The notes: generated by a model not told the origin, from the letters alone. A DNA stretch of 64,000 nucleotides from Gammaproteobacteria bacterium MFB021 (GCA_000737985.1 JNVT01000104.1:1-64000); one strand, 5' to 3'. Positions 20,310 through 31,256 are shown, numbered from the stretch's first letter. Translations and numbers: made by a program.

Positions 20310-20816
20310 ATGAGCGAGACCATCATCGCCGACGAGCAGGTGCAGCTTGTCGATCCGCGTAACCGCCCCTGTGGCAGCACCTCTCGGGTGACCCTGCGGC
20401 GCCTGGGGTGCTGGCACCGCGCCACCTACATCGTGGTGCGCAACCCGGCAGGTGAGCTCTGCGTGCAGACGCGCACGCTGATCAAGGAGACCCATCCGGG
20501 CTGGTACGATCTCGCCGCCGGTGGTGTGGTCGGGGCGGGGGAGGCGGCGCTGCCGGCGGCGCGGCGCGAGCTCGAGGAGGAGCTGGGGATTCGTCGGGTG
20601 CCGCTGACCCCACTGGGCGAGTTTCGTTTCGTCGACGGCTCCCTGCGCATCTACGGCAGTCTTTACGGCGTACGCTATGCCGGCCCGCTGCGCCTGCAGC
20701 CGGAGGAGGTGGCGGCGGTCAGCTGGCTGCAACCCTCGGCGGCGCTGGCACTCGAGCACGCCACACCGGATACCCGTGTAGCGCTGGAACTGGCATTGGA
20801 TCAGGATGGCTGGTGA
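20310..20816 (+). CDS. Nudix hydrolase (YfcD-like)
   Basis: 168 residues with a complete Nudix box: GGVVGAGEAALPAARRELEE plus ELGI, carrying the metal-binding RExxEE core. The architecture with an N-terminal strand region (VDPRNRPCGSTSRVTLRRLG), then HRATYIVVRNPAGELCVQTR and HPGWYDLAAGG, is that of the YfcD/isopentenyl isomerase-like branch, whose members hydrolyse nucleotide-sugar or similar diphosphates of unclear identity. ATG 20310 begins the family N-terminus; ATG 20292 is an alternative. Divergent from aidB. Confidence 0.87.
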   Translation: MSETIIADEQVQLVDPRNRPCGSTSRVTLRRLGCWHRATYIVVRNPAGELCVQTRTLIKETHPGWYDLAAGGVVGAGEAALPAARRELEEELGIRRVPLTPLGEFRFVDGSLRIYGSLYGVRYAGPLRLQPEEVAAVSWLQPSAALALEHATPDTRVALELALDQDGW

Positions 20817-20912
20817 AGCGCTGCCCGGCGTGGCAACCTTGTCGCCTCGATGTTCAACGAGCCCGTCGCGCTTTGCGGCGACGGCGTTCCAGGTCAGGAT
20901 GAGCGGCCCGCC

Positions 20913-21407
20913 ATGTCGCTGTACACGCAAGACTGCCGCACCCATGCCGGCGAACCCTTCAATCTGCGCGCCCTGCGCGGCCAGGTGCTGCTGGTGGTCA
21001 ACGTCGCCAGTCAGTGCGGTTTCACGCCCCAGTTGGAGGGGTTGGAGAAACTCTATCGCGAGTACCGCGACCAGGGCTTCACCATTCTCGCCTTTCCATG
21101 CAATCAGTTCGGCCGCCAGTCGCCGGAGTCGGCCAGCCAGTTCGGCGCTTTCTGCGAACAGCGCTACTCGGTGACCTTCCCGGTGATGGAGAAGGTCAAG
21201 GTCAACGGCCGCGACGCCCATCCGCTGTTCACGCAGCTCAGGCGGCAGGCGCCGGGGTTTCTCGGCAGCACGCCGATCAAGTGGAACTTCACCAAGTTTC
21301 TGGTCGGCCGTGATGGCCAGATCATCCGCCGCTTCGGCCCCCGCGCCTCGCCGCGCTCGCTGCGGCGGGATATCCAGAAAGCGCTGGATACGCCGTTCTC
21401 GGCGTGA
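20913..21407 (+). CDS. Glutathione/thioredoxin peroxidase (GPx family, Cys type)
   Basis: 164 residues. The catalytic motif is NVASQCGFTPQL, with Cys35 in place of selenocysteine. The partners of the catalytic tetrad are in LAFPCNQFGRQ and PIKWNFTKFLVGRDG. It reduces hydroperoxides in the cytoplasm; bacterial Cys-type members usually use thioredoxin. ATG 20913 has only a distant purine stretch. It lies about 96 nt after the Nudix gene in the same direction, so they may share a transcript. A small perfect palindrome follows the stop. Confidence 0.92.
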   Translation: MSLYTQDCRTHAGEPFNLRALRGQVLLVVNVASQCGFTPQLEGLEKLYREYRDQGFTILAFPCNQFGRQSPESASQFGAFCEQRYSVTFPVMEKVKVNGRDAHPLFTQLRRQAPGFLGSTPIKWNFTKFLVGRDGQIIRRFGPRASPRSLRRDIQKALDTPFSA

Positions 21408-21439
21408 GCCTCACGTGAGTTTCTCAGATGGGTGGGCGC

Positions 21440-21844
21440 TCAGGTCGGCGGGCGTTCGCCACGTTCTACCATCAACCGATACACCAGCTCGTCGAAGCGC
21501 GGGCGGCTCATCATGGTGGTGAGCCCGGAAAAGAGGGTGGCGGTGGCCTTGCGTGCGCCGCTCAGGCGGCGGTTATGGCGGACCAGACGCAAGAGCAGCA
21601 GGTTCTCGTCGAAGGCGCGCCACTCGCCTGCCATCGACACCTGATAGCGCACCATCACCGGCGACATCTCCAGCCGATAGACCCACTCCAGCTCTTTCAG
21701 CGTCAGGCCGCTGGCCTCGATCTCGCGCATCATGCGCGCAAAATCCGTCTCGCGGGGCTCGCGCTCCAGCCACAGCGCTGACAGCGCCAGCCACAGCGCG
21801 CCGCGGCGGGCGATCAATGTTTCGATTTCCTGTTCGTCGCTCAT
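21440..21844 (-). CDS. Hypothetical cytosolic protein
   Basis: 134 residues, not recognised. Predicted all-helical, with paired charged/hydrophobic helices (REIEASGLTLKELEWVYRLE, then MVRYQVSMAGEWRAFDENLL). The start is placed at ATG 21844 (MSDEQEIETLI) with AGAG upstream. The longer frame reading upstream is Cys/Pro/Arg-rich and non-coding in character. Convergent with the peroxidase gene and divergent from fabV. Some similar gammaproteobacterial proteins of this size are of unknown function; no role is proposed. Confidence 0.65.
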   Translation of the reverse strand: MSDEQEIETLIARRGALWLALSALWLEREPRETDFARMMREIEASGLTLKELEWVYRLEMSPVMVRYQVSMAGEWRAFDENLLLLRLVRHNRRLSGARKATATLFSGLTTMMSRPRFDELVYRLMVERGERPPT

Positions 21845-22029
21845 GCTGACTCTCTGGCCGCAGGGGCTCGGGGGGATATGGCGCGCCATCTTCGGACAGC
21901 GGGCAGGCCGACACAAGCCTGCGCGGCCTGCGCACAAGTTTTCTTCACCCTGTTAGAATGCGCTCAACATCGCTGTGGGGGGGAGCCTCCCGCAGCGTTC
22001 CGATTCGGTACTGAAAGACGAGGTTAGAC

Positions 22030-23229
22030 GTGATCATCAAGCCCAAGGTCCGCGGTTTCATCTGCACCACGACTCACCCGCTCGGCTGCGAGCGCAACGT
22101 GCTCGAACAGATCGAGGCGACCCGCGCCAATCTCGATGGCGTCGAAGGCGGGCCGCGCAACGTGCTGGTCATCGGTGCCTCCAGCGGTTATGGGCTGGCG
22201 GCGCGCATCACCGCTGCCTTCGGCTACGGTGCCGACACCCTGGGCGTGTTCTTCGAAAAGCCCGGTAGCGAGAAGAAGCCGGGGACTGCGGGTTGGTACA
22301 ACGCCGCCGCGTTCGACAAGTTCGCCAAGGCCGAAGGGCTCTACAGCAAGGCGATCAATGGCGACGCCTTCTCCCACGAAGTGCGCGAGAAGGCGATCGA
22401 GCTGATCCGTGAAGACATGGGCCAGATCGATCTGGTGATCTACTCCCTCGCTTCGCCGGTGCGCAAGATGCCGGACAGCGGCGAACTCAAGCGCTCGAGC
22501 CTCAAGCCGATCGGCGAGACCTACACCGCGACCGCCATCGACACCAACAAGGACACCATCATCGAGGCTTCAGTGGAGCCGGCCACCGAGCAGGAGGTCG
22601 CCGATACCATCGACGTCATGGGCGGCCAGGACTGGGAGCTGTGGATCGATGCCCTGGACAAGGCCGGCGTGCTCGCACCCGGTGCCAAGTCGGTGGCGTT
22701 CAGCTATATCGGCACCGATATCACTTGGCCGATCTACTGGCACGGTGCCCTGGGCAAGGCCAAGGAAGATCTCGACCGCGCCGCTGGCGAGATCGACGCG
22801 CGCCTTGGCCAGCAGGGCGGCAGCGCCAACGTGGCGGTGCTCAAGTCGGTGGTGACCCAGGCCAGCGCCGCGATCCCGGTGATGCCGCTCTACATCTCCA
22901 TGGTCTACAAGGTGATGAAGGCGCAGGGCGTCCACGAGGGCACCATCGAGCAGCTCAACCGGCTGTTCGGCGAGCGCCTCTATGCCGCCGGCGAGCCGCC
23001 GCTCGACGAGGCCGGGCGCCTGCGTCTGGATGACTGGGAACTGCGCGACGATATCCAGGATGCGTGCAAGGCGCTGTGGCCGCAGGTCACCAGTGACAAC
23101 CTGTTCGAGCTCACCGATTACGCCGGCTATAAGCACGAGTTCCTCAAGCTGTTCGGCTTCGAGCGCGACGACGTCGATTACGATGCCGAGGTCGATCCGA
23201 TGGTCGAGTTCGATGTCGTCCAGATGTGA
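22030..23229 (+). CDS. fabV: Trans-2-enoyl-[ACP/CoA] reductase FabV
   Basis: 399 residues, the standard size of FabV, the NADH-dependent enoyl reductase that completes each fatty-acid elongation cycle and is triclosan-insensitive. The N-terminus [15 protein letters not shown], the nucleotide-binding [16 protein letters not shown] and the catalytic Y236-x8-K245 ([10 protein letters not shown]) are all present, as is [15 protein letters not shown]. Start is GTG 22030 with GAGG 7 nt upstream. No fabI is visible in this window. The gene is probably monocistronic. Confidence 0.96.
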   Translation: MIIKPKVRGFICTTTHPLGCERNVLEQIEATRANLDGVEGGPRNVLVIGASSGYGLAARITAAFGYGADTLGVFFEKPGSEKKPGTAGWYNAAAFDKFAKAEGLYSKAINGDAFSHEVREKAIELIREDMGQIDLVIYSLASPVRKMPDSGELKRSSLKPIGETYTATAIDTNKDTIIEASVEPATEQEVADTIDVMGGQDWELWIDALDKAGVLAPGAKSVAFSYIGTDITWPIYWHGALGKAKEDLDRAAGEIDARLGQQGGSANVAVLKSVVTQASAAIPVMPLYISMVYKVMKAQGVHEGTIEQLNRLFGERLYAAGEPPLDEAGRLRLDDWELRDDIQDACKALWPQVTSDNLFELTDYAGYKHEFLKLFGFERDDVDYDAEVDPMVEFDVVQM

Positions 23230-23294
23230 TTCGCGTGCGTTGAGCGGGCAGGGTGCCGGGGGCTCGCGGGTGTGATGCCGAGAGTCTCGACAGC

Positions 23295-24296
23295 ATGACC
23301 ACGTCGGCCCACGATGCCCCACGGCAGGTGGGGTTCGTACTCCTGCCCGGGTTCTCGCTGCTGGCCCAGGCCTGCGCCATCGAGCCGCTGATCGTCGCCA
23401 ATGGCCTCGCCGAGCGGCGCCTTTACGGGGTCACCACCTTCGGCATCGATGGCCGCCCGGTGGCCAGTGTGGCCGAGCTGGCGCTGACGCCCCATGGGGT
23501 GGCCGGCAGCGATGCGCGCCATCTCGACCTGCTGTTCGTGTGCGCGCCGCCGCTGGCCGCCGAGGTGGCTCGCGATGCCAGCGACACCCTGCTCGCCTGG
23601 CTCAAGCGGCTGGCGCAGCGCGGGGTGATGCTCGGCGGTATCGCCGGCGGCACCCAGTGGCTGGCCCGCGCCGGGGTGCTCGACGGCTATCGCGCCTCGA
23701 TCCCCTATGCCAGCGCCGACACCTTCAGCCGCGCCTTTCCCGCGATTCATGTCTCTCATCAGTTGTTCGAGATCGACCGGGACCGCCTGACCTGCGGCGG
23801 CGGCACCGCGGCGATGGACATGCTGATGACGCTGATCGGGCAGCAGCAGGGCGCGGGGCTGGCCCAGCGTATCTCCGAGCACTTCGTGTGCGAGCGCATC
23901 CGTATGGCCGACGAGCCCCAGCAGCTACCGCTGCGCTCGCGGCTGGGCAACGCCCCGGAGAGCCTGCTCGACGCGGTGGCGCTGATGGAGGCCAATATCG
24001 AAGAGCCGCTCACCACTCATGAACTGTCGGCGCATCTGGGGATCTCCCGGCGTCAGTTGGAGCGGCTGTTCAAGAAGCATCTGCAGGCGGTGCCCAGCCG
24101 CTACTATCTCAACCTGCGCCTGCAGCGCGCGCGCCGGCTGCTGCGCGAGAGCGATCAGGCGGTGGGAGATATCGCCCTGGCCCACGGCTTCTCCTCGGGG
24201 GCGCACTTTTCCACCAGCTATCGCCACCACTTCGGCATCAGCCCGCGCGATGAGCGCCTGGTGCAGGTGGCCCGCGACCCGGAGGGCGATTCATGA
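23295..24296 (+). CDS. GlxA/ArgR-type AraC-family transcriptional regulator
   Basis: 333 residues: an N-terminal DJ-1/PfpI-like (GATase1-like) domain lacking an obvious nucleophile Cys, and a C-terminal double HTH of the AraC family. MEANIEEPLTTHELSAHLGI, SRRQLERLFKKHL and YYLNLRLQRARRLLRESDQA are nearly those of Pseudomonas ArgR, the arginine-responsive regulator, and of CdhR/GbdR. Direct arginine sensing is therefore possible, which is notable given the arginine operon at 1-3 kb, but the family spans many amines and betaines. The downstream ampD overlaps by ATGA. Confidence 0.82.
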   Translation: MTTSAHDAPRQVGFVLLPGFSLLAQACAIEPLIVANGLAERRLYGVTTFGIDGRPVASVAELALTPHGVAGSDARHLDLLFVCAPPLAAEVARDASDTLLAWLKRLAQRGVMLGGIAGGTQWLARAGVLDGYRASIPYASADTFSRAFPAIHVSHQLFEIDRDRLTCGGGTAAMDMLMTLIGQQQGAGLAQRISEHFVCERIRMADEPQQLPLRSRLGNAPESLLDAVALMEANIEEPLTTHELSAHLGISRRQLERLFKKHLQAVPSRYYLNLRLQRARRLLRESDQAVGDIALAHGFSSGAHFSTSYRHHFGISPRDERLVQVARDPEGDS

Positions 24297-24865
24297 CCCT
24301 GACCCTCGAACAGCACTGGCTGACCCAGGCGCGGCGGGTGCCTTCGCCCAACGCCAACGCCCGCCCCGAGGGGGAGGTTTCGGCGGTGGTGGTGCACGGT
24401 ATCAGTCTGCCGCCGGGCGAGTTCGGCGGGCCGGCGATCGAGCAGCTGTTCACCAATACGCTGTTGCCCACGGCGCATCCGTACTTTGCCAGCATCGCCG
24501 CGCTGCGTGTCTCGGCGCATCTGCTGATCCGGCGTGACGGCGAACTGGTGCAGTTCGTGCCCTTCGATGCGCGCGCCTGGCATGCCGGGCGTTCGCGCTG
24601 GCGTGACGACACTGGCCGTCTGCGTGAGGGGCTCAACGACTTCGCCATCGGTATCGAGCTGGAGGGCACCGACGAGCGTCCCTATCGGGCGGCGCAGTAC
24701 CACGCCCTGGCCGCGGTGCTCTCGACCCTGATGCAGCACTATCCGGCGATCACCCCGTCGCGGCTGGTGGGCCACGCGCAGATCGCGCCGCTGCGCAAGC
24801 GCGACCCCGGGCCGGCCTTCGATTGGGCCTATTTGCGCCGCTGCCTTTACCGTGGCGCTTGCTGA
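24293..24865 (+). CDS. ampD: 1,6-anhydro-N-acetylmuramyl-L-alanine amidase AmpD
   Basis: A 190-residue cytosolic zinc amidase that cleaves the lactyl-peptide bond of anhydro-muropeptides in wall recycling. Zinc ligands lie in VVVHGISLPPGEFGG (His) and GHAQIAPLRKRDPGPAFDW (His and Asp); IGIELEGTDERPY supplies the catalytic Glu. QFVPFDARAWHAGRSRW is equally characteristic. The ATG is embedded in the stop of the upstream regulator (ATGA), so expression is coupled to it, an unusual partner since ampE is the common neighbour. Confidence 0.96.
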   Translation: MTLTLEQHWLTQARRVPSPNANARPEGEVSAVVVHGISLPPGEFGGPAIEQLFTNTLLPTAHPYFASIAALRVSAHLLIRRDGELVQFVPFDARAWHAGRSRWRDDTGRLREGLNDFAIGIELEGTDERPYRAAQYHALAAVLSTLMQHYPAITPSRLVGHAQIAPLRKRDPGPAFDWAYLRRCLYRGAC

Positions 24866-25321
24866 CAGACCCGGTTCTGACAAGTCTCGGCCAGATACCC
24901 CCGGCCTGACAAACCCTGGCCGACTGCTATGGTGAGGAGGTCGGCGGCGTGGGCCGAAGCTTGGCGGTGAGTGTGTCAATTCCGCGTTGGTTTGCCCCGA
25001 GGTAAATTCACTACCGCCCGGTGGGGCAGCGATCATCGATCTGGCTCAAAATCCAAGTGATTGAAAAAGCGGGATTTATACGAGCGTTTGACGCCAGGAG
25101 AGGCGGCGACGAATTGGCAGCGGTGCGCGTTTGCGGTATCTTCTTCGCCGGATTTTCCGCGTCACGCACGCCCGCTGTAATTCAGTTACAGCCGAACAAT
25201 CTCGGAAAGCGGCCCCAAAAGAGCTGCACCTGCACCGAAGAGCGCATATTCCCAAGCCCCGCTGCGGCTACCCGCCACGGCCGGGCGAATGGCAAACCTT
25301 TTCCCATTCGGAGAGTTGTCT
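24866..25321 (+). promoter_or_regulatory. 456-bp leader/promoter region of aceEF with an inverted repeat
   Basis: No protein gene is supported. At 25175-25191 CTGTAA-TTCAG-TTACAG forms a symmetric 17-bp element about 130 nt before the aceE start, a plausible operator for pyruvate dehydrogenase control. It does not match the E. coli PdhR box. GGAGA just before 25322 is the aceE ribosome site. A clear -10/-35 pair could not be fixed by eye. Confidence 0.5.
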
Positions 25322-28012
25322 ATGAGTCTGGAGACACGAGAAGATCTCGATCCGGTCGAAACCACGGAATGGCTGGACTCCCTGGCCTCGGTCGTCGAGC
25401 ATGAGGGCGAGGAGCGCGCTCGGTACATCCTGAGTCGGCTGGCTGATCGCCTGCGTCGTGACGGCTCTTCGCCGCCGTTCTCCGGCACCACGCCGCACCG
25501 CAATACCATTCCGGTGCATCGTGAAGCCAAGATTCCCGGCGACATGTTCATCGAGCGCAAGATCCGCTCGGCGATCCGCTGGAACGCCATGGTCCAGGTG
25601 CTGCGGGCCAACAAGAAGCACAAGGGGCTGGGCGGTCACATCGCCAGCTACCAGTCCAGTGCGACCCTCTACGAAGTCGGCTTCAACCACTTCTTCCGCG
25701 CCGACAACGGTGACCACAAGGGTGACCTGCTCTACATCCAGGGCCACGTGACCCCGGGCATCTACGCGCGCTCCTTCCTGGAAGGTCGTCTCGACGAGAC
25801 GCAGATGGACAGCTTCCGTCAGGAAGTCGACGGTGAAGGTCTGCCGTCCTATCCGCACCCTTACCTGATGCCGGACTACTGGCAGTTCCCCACTGTCTCC
25901 ATGGGGCTGGGTCCGATCCAGGCGATCTATCAGGCCCACGTGATGAAGTATCTCAACTCGCGTGAGCTCGAGGACATGAAGGACCGCAAGGTCTGGGCCT
26001 TCCTCGGCGACGGCGAGTGTGACGAGCCGGAATCCCTCGGCGCGCTGCACCTGGCCAGCCGCGAGAAGCTCGACAACCTGATCTTCGTCATCAACTGCAA
26101 CCTGCAGCGTCTCGACGGCCCGGTACGCGGTAACTCGCGCGTGATCGACGAACTCGAGGGCGTGTTCCGCGGTGCCGGTTGGAACGTCATCAAGGTGGTC
26201 TGGGGCGGTCTGTGGGACCCGCTGTTCGAGAAAGACACCAAGGGCATGCTGCAGAAGCGCATGGACGAGGCGGTCGACGGCGAGTACCAGAACTACAAGG
26301 CCCAGGGTGGCAAGTACACCCGCGACAACTTCTTCGGCAAGTACGAAGAGACCGCCGAGATGGTCAAGGATTACTCCGACGAGGAGGTCTTCCGTCTCAA
26401 CCGTGGTGGCCACGACCCGCAGAAGGTCTACGCGGCCTACCACGAGGCGGTCAACAACGCCAACGGGCGCCCCACCGTGATCCTGGCGCACACCGTCAAG
26501 GGCTACGGTATGGGTGGCGGCCACGGCGAAGCCGACATGGAAGCGCACCAGATCAAGTCGATGGACGTCGACGCGCTCAAGGCGTTCCGTGACCGCTTCG
26601 GCATCCCGGTCTCCGACAAGCAGATCGAGAGCGGCGACATCCCCTACTACAAGCCCGAAGACGACAGCCCGGAGATGAAGTATCTGCATCTCCAGCGCGA
26701 GAGGCTCGGCGGCTTCCTGCCGGCGCGCAAGTCGGACTTCGAGGCGCTGGAGATTCCTGGCCTCGACGACAAGATGTTTGCCACCCAGCTCAAGGGCTCC
26801 GGCGATCGCGAAGTCTCGACCACCATGTCCTTCGTGCGTGTGCTCAACGGTCTGGTCAAGCACAAGCAGCTGGGCTCGCGGGTGGTGCCGATCATCCCCG
26901 ACGAAGCGCGGACGTTCGGCATGGAAGGAATGTTCCGTCAGCTCGGTATCTACGCCGCCGAAGGCCAGAAGTACGAGCCGATGGATGCCGGCCAGATCAT
27001 GTACTACCGCGAGGACAAGAAGGGCCAGATCCTCGAGGAGGGCATCACCGAAGCCGGTTCGATGTCGGCGTGGATCGCCGCGGCGACCGCCTACGCCAAC
27101 CATCACCTGCCGCTGATGCCGTTCTACATCTACTACTCGATGTTCGGCTACCAGCGTATCGGCGACCTGGTGTGGGCCGCCGGTGACCTGCAGGCGCGCG
27201 GCTTCATGGTCGGCGGCACCGCCGGGCGTACCACCATCAACGGTGAAGGTCTGCAGCACCAGGACGGCCACAGCCACATCCTGATGTCCACCGTGCCCAC
27301 CTGCCGCGCCTACGACCCCTGCTACGGCCACGAAGTGGCAGTGATCGTCCAGGACGGCCTCAAGCGCATGTTCCAGGACAAGGAGAACTGCTTCTACTAC
27401 CTGACCGTGATGAACGAGAACTACGCGCATCCGGAGATGGTGGAAGGCAGCGAAGAGGGCATCGTGCGCGGCATGTACCGCCTGCTCGAAGGCAAGGCCG
27501 CGGCCAAGAAGAAGCAGCCGCGGGTCCAGCTGTTGGGCAGCGGTACCATCCTGCGCGAAGTCGAAGCCGCCGCCGAGATGCTCGCCGAAGAGCATGGCGT
27601 GGTCGCCGACGTGTGGAGCGTGACCAGCTTCAACGAGCTGCGCCGCGAAGCGCTGGAGTACGATCGTCAGCAGTTCCTCGACTACGACGAGAAGCGCGAG
27701 AAGCCGTGGGTGTCGCAGCAGCTCGAAGGCACCGAAGGCCCGGTGATCGCCGCGACCGACTACATGAAGCTCTACGCCGACCAGATCCGTGCCTGGGTCC
27801 CGGGTGACTTCCATGTCCTGGGTACCGATGGCTTCGGTCGCTCCGACACGCGTGAGCAGCTGCGTCACTTCTTCGAGGTCGACCGCTACTACGTCACCGT
27901 TCAGGCGCTGCGCGCCCTGGCCAAACGCGGTGAGATCGACGGCAAGGTCGTCAACGACGCGATGAAGAAATATGGCCTCGATCCGGCCAAGCCCAGCCCG
28001 CTGGTGTCTTGA
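25322..28012 (+). CDS. aceE: Pyruvate dehydrogenase E1 component (homodimeric type)
   Basis: 896 residues, the single-chain E1 of gammaproteobacterial pyruvate dehydrogenase. It decarboxylates pyruvate on TPP and reductively acetylates the lipoyl domains of AceF. The TPP/Mg site GDGECDEPESLGALHLASRE leads to VINCNLQRLDGPVRGN. The N-terminal WLDSLASVVEHEGEERARYI, GHIASYQSSATLYEVGFNHF and C-terminal VLGTDGFGRSDTREQLRHFF are characteristic. ATG 25322 follows GGAGA. It forms an operon with aceF, 106 nt downstream. No lpd is in the window, so E3 is encoded elsewhere. Confidence 0.98.
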   Translation: MSLETREDLDPVETTEWLDSLASVVEHEGEERARYILSRLADRLRRDGSSPPFSGTTPHRNTIPVHREAKIPGDMFIERKIRSAIRWNAMVQVLRANKKHKGLGGHIASYQSSATLYEVGFNHFFRADNGDHKGDLLYIQGHVTPGIYARSFLEGRLDETQMDSFRQEVDGEGLPSYPHPYLMPDYWQFPTVSMGLGPIQAIYQAHVMKYLNSRELEDMKDRKVWAFLGDGECDEPESLGALHLASREKLDNLIFVINCNLQRLDGPVRGNSRVIDELEGVFRGAGWNVIKVVWGGLWDPLFEKDTKGMLQKRMDEAVDGEYQNYKAQGGKYTRDNFFGKYEETAEMVKDYSDEEVFRLNRGGHDPQKVYAAYHEAVNNANGRPTVILAHTVKGYGMGGGHGEADMEAHQIKSMDVDALKAFRDRFGIPVSDKQIESGDIPYYKPEDDSPEMKYLHLQRERLGGFLPARKSDFEALEIPGLDDKMFATQLKGSGDREVSTTMSFVRVLNGLVKHKQLGSRVVPIIPDEARTFGMEGMFRQLGIYAAEGQKYEPMDAGQIMYYREDKKGQILEEGITEAGSMSAWIAAATAYANHHLPLMPFYIYYSMFGYQRIGDLVWAAGDLQARGFMVGGTAGRTTINGEGLQHQDGHSHILMSTVPTCRAYDPCYGHEVAVIVQDGLKRMFQDKENCFYYLTVMNENYAHPEMVEGSEEGIVRGMYRLLEGKAAAKKKQPRVQLLGSGTILREVEAAAEMLAEEHGVVADVWSVTSFNELRREALEYDRQQFLDYDEKREKPWVSQQLEGTEGPVIAATDYMKLYADQIRAWVPGDFHVLGTDGFGRSDTREQLRHFFEVDRYYVTVQALRALAKRGEIDGKVVNDAMKKYGLDPAKPSPLVS

Positions 28013-28118
28013 TCGGCAGTTTCCATCGCAGGGTCGCCGCCTCCAGGGGCGGTGACCGCGGCCAGTTGAGCCGGCGCGTGTGCGTCACGCGCTGGCGGAT
28101 GATCAGAGGAGCGCGACC

Positions 28119-30218
28119 TTGAGTAGCGAAATCATCAAAGTTCCCGACATCGGCGGTAGCGACGGTGTCGAAATCATCGAGATCTCGGTGCAGGCGGGCG
28201 ACGTCATCGCTGCCGAAGACACCATGATCGTACTGGAGTCCGACAAGGCCTCGATGGACGTGCCGGCACCCAAGGCCGGCAAGGTCGTCAAGGTGCTGGT
28301 GAAGGAGGGCGACACCGTCTCCGAAGGCGACGACATCCTCGAACTCGAAGCGGAAGGCGAGGGTGACGCCGACGCCGAGCAGGACGAGAGCGACGCTGAA
28401 GCGGATGACGCCCAGGAAGAGAGCCAGGACGCTGAGTCCGAGCAGGCCGCCAGCAAAGCGGCGCCGAAGAAGAAGTCCGGCGGCGGCAAGCGCACCGTCG
28501 AGGTCAAGGTGCCGGATATCGGCGGCGGCGACGGTGTCGAGATCATCGAAGTCGCGGTGAGCGAGGGTGACGAGATCAGCGCCGAAGACACGCTGATCAC
28601 CCTGGAGTCCGACAAGGCCTCCATGGACGTGCCCAGCCCCTACAGCGGCAAGATCGTCTCGCTCTCGATCAAGGAGGGCGACAGCGTCTCCGAAGGCGAC
28701 CTGATCGGCACCATGGAGATCGCCGGTGAGGGCGACGACGACGCCGAAGACGACGCGCCCGCGGCGGACGATGCCGAAGCGCCGAGTGGCGACGACAGCG
28801 CCGATGATGAAGACGATAGCGCCGACGAAGAGGGTGACGACGAAGATACCGACGACAGCGCAGGCGGTCGTCAGGAGATTCGCGTGCCGGATATCGGCGG
28901 CAGCGAAGGCGTCGAGATCATCGAAGTCGCGATCAGCGAAGGCGACGAGATCGACAAGGAAGACACCCTGATCACCCTGGAGTCCGATAAGGCCTCCATG
29001 GACGTGCCCAGCCCGGTCAAGGGCAAGGTGGTCGAGCTGGCGGTCAAGGAGGGCGACAGCGTCTCCGAGGGTGATCTGATCGGCTACGTCGAAGTCGCCG
29101 GCCAGTCGGGCGGCAAGAAGAAGTCTGCCAAGCCTGCGGGTGACAAGGGCAAGGACAAGGCCGAGTCGAAAGCGCCGGCGGCCAAGAAAGACGATGCCAG
29201 GGCCGCGACCGATTCGCGTGCGCAGAAGCAGCAGGGCGGCGAGCCGAGCCCGGAGGCGCGTCACAAGCACGGCGATGACAAGAGCGCCGGTGCCCACGTG
29301 CACGCCGGCCCTGCGGTGCGCAAGATGGCCCGCGAGCTGGGCGTCGAGCTGAGCGAAGTCAAGGGCTCCGGTCCCAAGGGGCGCATCCTCAAGGATGACG
29401 TCGACGGCTTCGTCAAGCAGGTGATGCAGGCACGCAAGCAGGGCGGTGGGCAGGTAGCAGCGCCCGCGGCCAGCGGCGGTGCGGGCATCCCGCCGGTACC
29501 GGCGGTCGACTTCAGCCAGTTCGGCGAGATCGAAGAGAAGCCGATGGGCCGCCTGATGAAGGCCGGGGCGACCAACCTGCATCGCAGCTGGCTCAATGTG
29601 CCCCACGTCACCCAGTTCGACGAGGCGGACATCACCGAGCTCGAAGCCTTCCGCAAGGCGATGAAGGACGAAGCCCAGCAGCAGGGCGCCAAGCTCACGC
29701 CGCTGCCGTTTATGATCAAGGCCGCAGCCAAGGCGCTGGAGAAGTTCCCGCAGTTCAACGTCTCGCTGCATCCGGATGGCGACAAGCTCATCCAGAAGAA
29801 GTACTTCCACATCGGCGTGGCGGTGGACACCCCCAACGGCTTGATGGTGCCGGTGATCCGCAATGTGGATCAGAAGGGCATCATCGAGCTGGCCAAGGAG
29901 GTGATCGACCTCGCCGGGCGCGCCCAGGAGGGCAAGCTCAAGCGCGACGAGATGCAGGGTGGCTGCTTCACCATCTCCAGCCTGGGCTCGATCGGCGGTA
30001 CCGCCTTCACGCCGATCGTCAACACGCCGGAAGTGGCGATTCTGGGGGTCTCCAAGTCGCAGATGAAGCCGGTCTGGAACGGCTCGGAGTTCAAGCCGCG
30101 GCTGATGTGCCCGCTGTCGCTCTCCTACGACCACCGTGCGGTCAACGGTGCCGATGCGGCGCGCTTCACCGCCTATCTGGCCCAGGTGCTCACCGACATC
30201 CGCCGCATGCTGGTCTAA
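28119..30218 (+). CDS. aceF: Pyruvate dehydrogenase E2, dihydrolipoyllysine acetyltransferase, three lipoyl domains
   Basis: 699 residues from a TTG start at 28119 chosen for the AGAGGAG before it; an in-frame GTG at 28080 lacks a ribosome site. Three lipoyl domains carry ESDKASMDVP with modified lysines near 43, 166 and 291, joined by acidic Asp/Glu linkers. A peripheral-subunit-binding domain (about 395-432, GPAVRKMARELGVELSEVKG) and the acetyltransferase domain follow. The active site reads DHRAVNG, with His672 intact and Asn where E. coli has Asp; Asn also occurs here in Pseudomonas AceF as recalled. Forms the cubic PDH core. Confidence 0.97.
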   Translation: MSSEIIKVPDIGGSDGVEIIEISVQAGDVIAAEDTMIVLESDKASMDVPAPKAGKVVKVLVKEGDTVSEGDDILELEAEGEGDADAEQDESDAEADDAQEESQDAESEQAASKAAPKKKSGGGKRTVEVKVPDIGGGDGVEIIEVAVSEGDEISAEDTLITLESDKASMDVPSPYSGKIVSLSIKEGDSVSEGDLIGTMEIAGEGDDDAEDDAPAADDAEAPSGDDSADDEDDSADEEGDDEDTDDSAGGRQEIRVPDIGGSEGVEIIEVAISEGDEIDKEDTLITLESDKASMDVPSPVKGKVVELAVKEGDSVSEGDLIGYVEVAGQSGGKKKSAKPAGDKGKDKAESKAPAAKKDDARAATDSRAQKQQGGEPSPEARHKHGDDKSAGAHVHAGPAVRKMARELGVELSEVKGSGPKGRILKDDVDGFVKQVMQARKQGGGQVAAPAASGGAGIPPVPAVDFSQFGEIEEKPMGRLMKAGATNLHRSWLNVPHVTQFDEADITELEAFRKAMKDEAQQQGAKLTPLPFMIKAAAKALEKFPQFNVSLHPDGDKLIQKKYFHIGVAVDTPNGLMVPVIRNVDQKGIIELAKEVIDLAGRAQEGKLKRDEMQGGCFTISSLGSIGGTAFTPIVNTPEVAILGVSKSQMKPVWNGSEFKPRLMCPLSLSYDHRAVNGADAARFTAYLAQVLTDIRRMLV

Positions 30219-31160
<942 letters not shown>

Positions 31161-31256
31161 GACCGCGCGACCGTCCCGCCACTCGGCGGGGCGGTCGTCG
31201 TCACGCCGTTCACACGCTATACTCGCCCCTCCTTTTGTAGTCACCCCGGGAAACCG

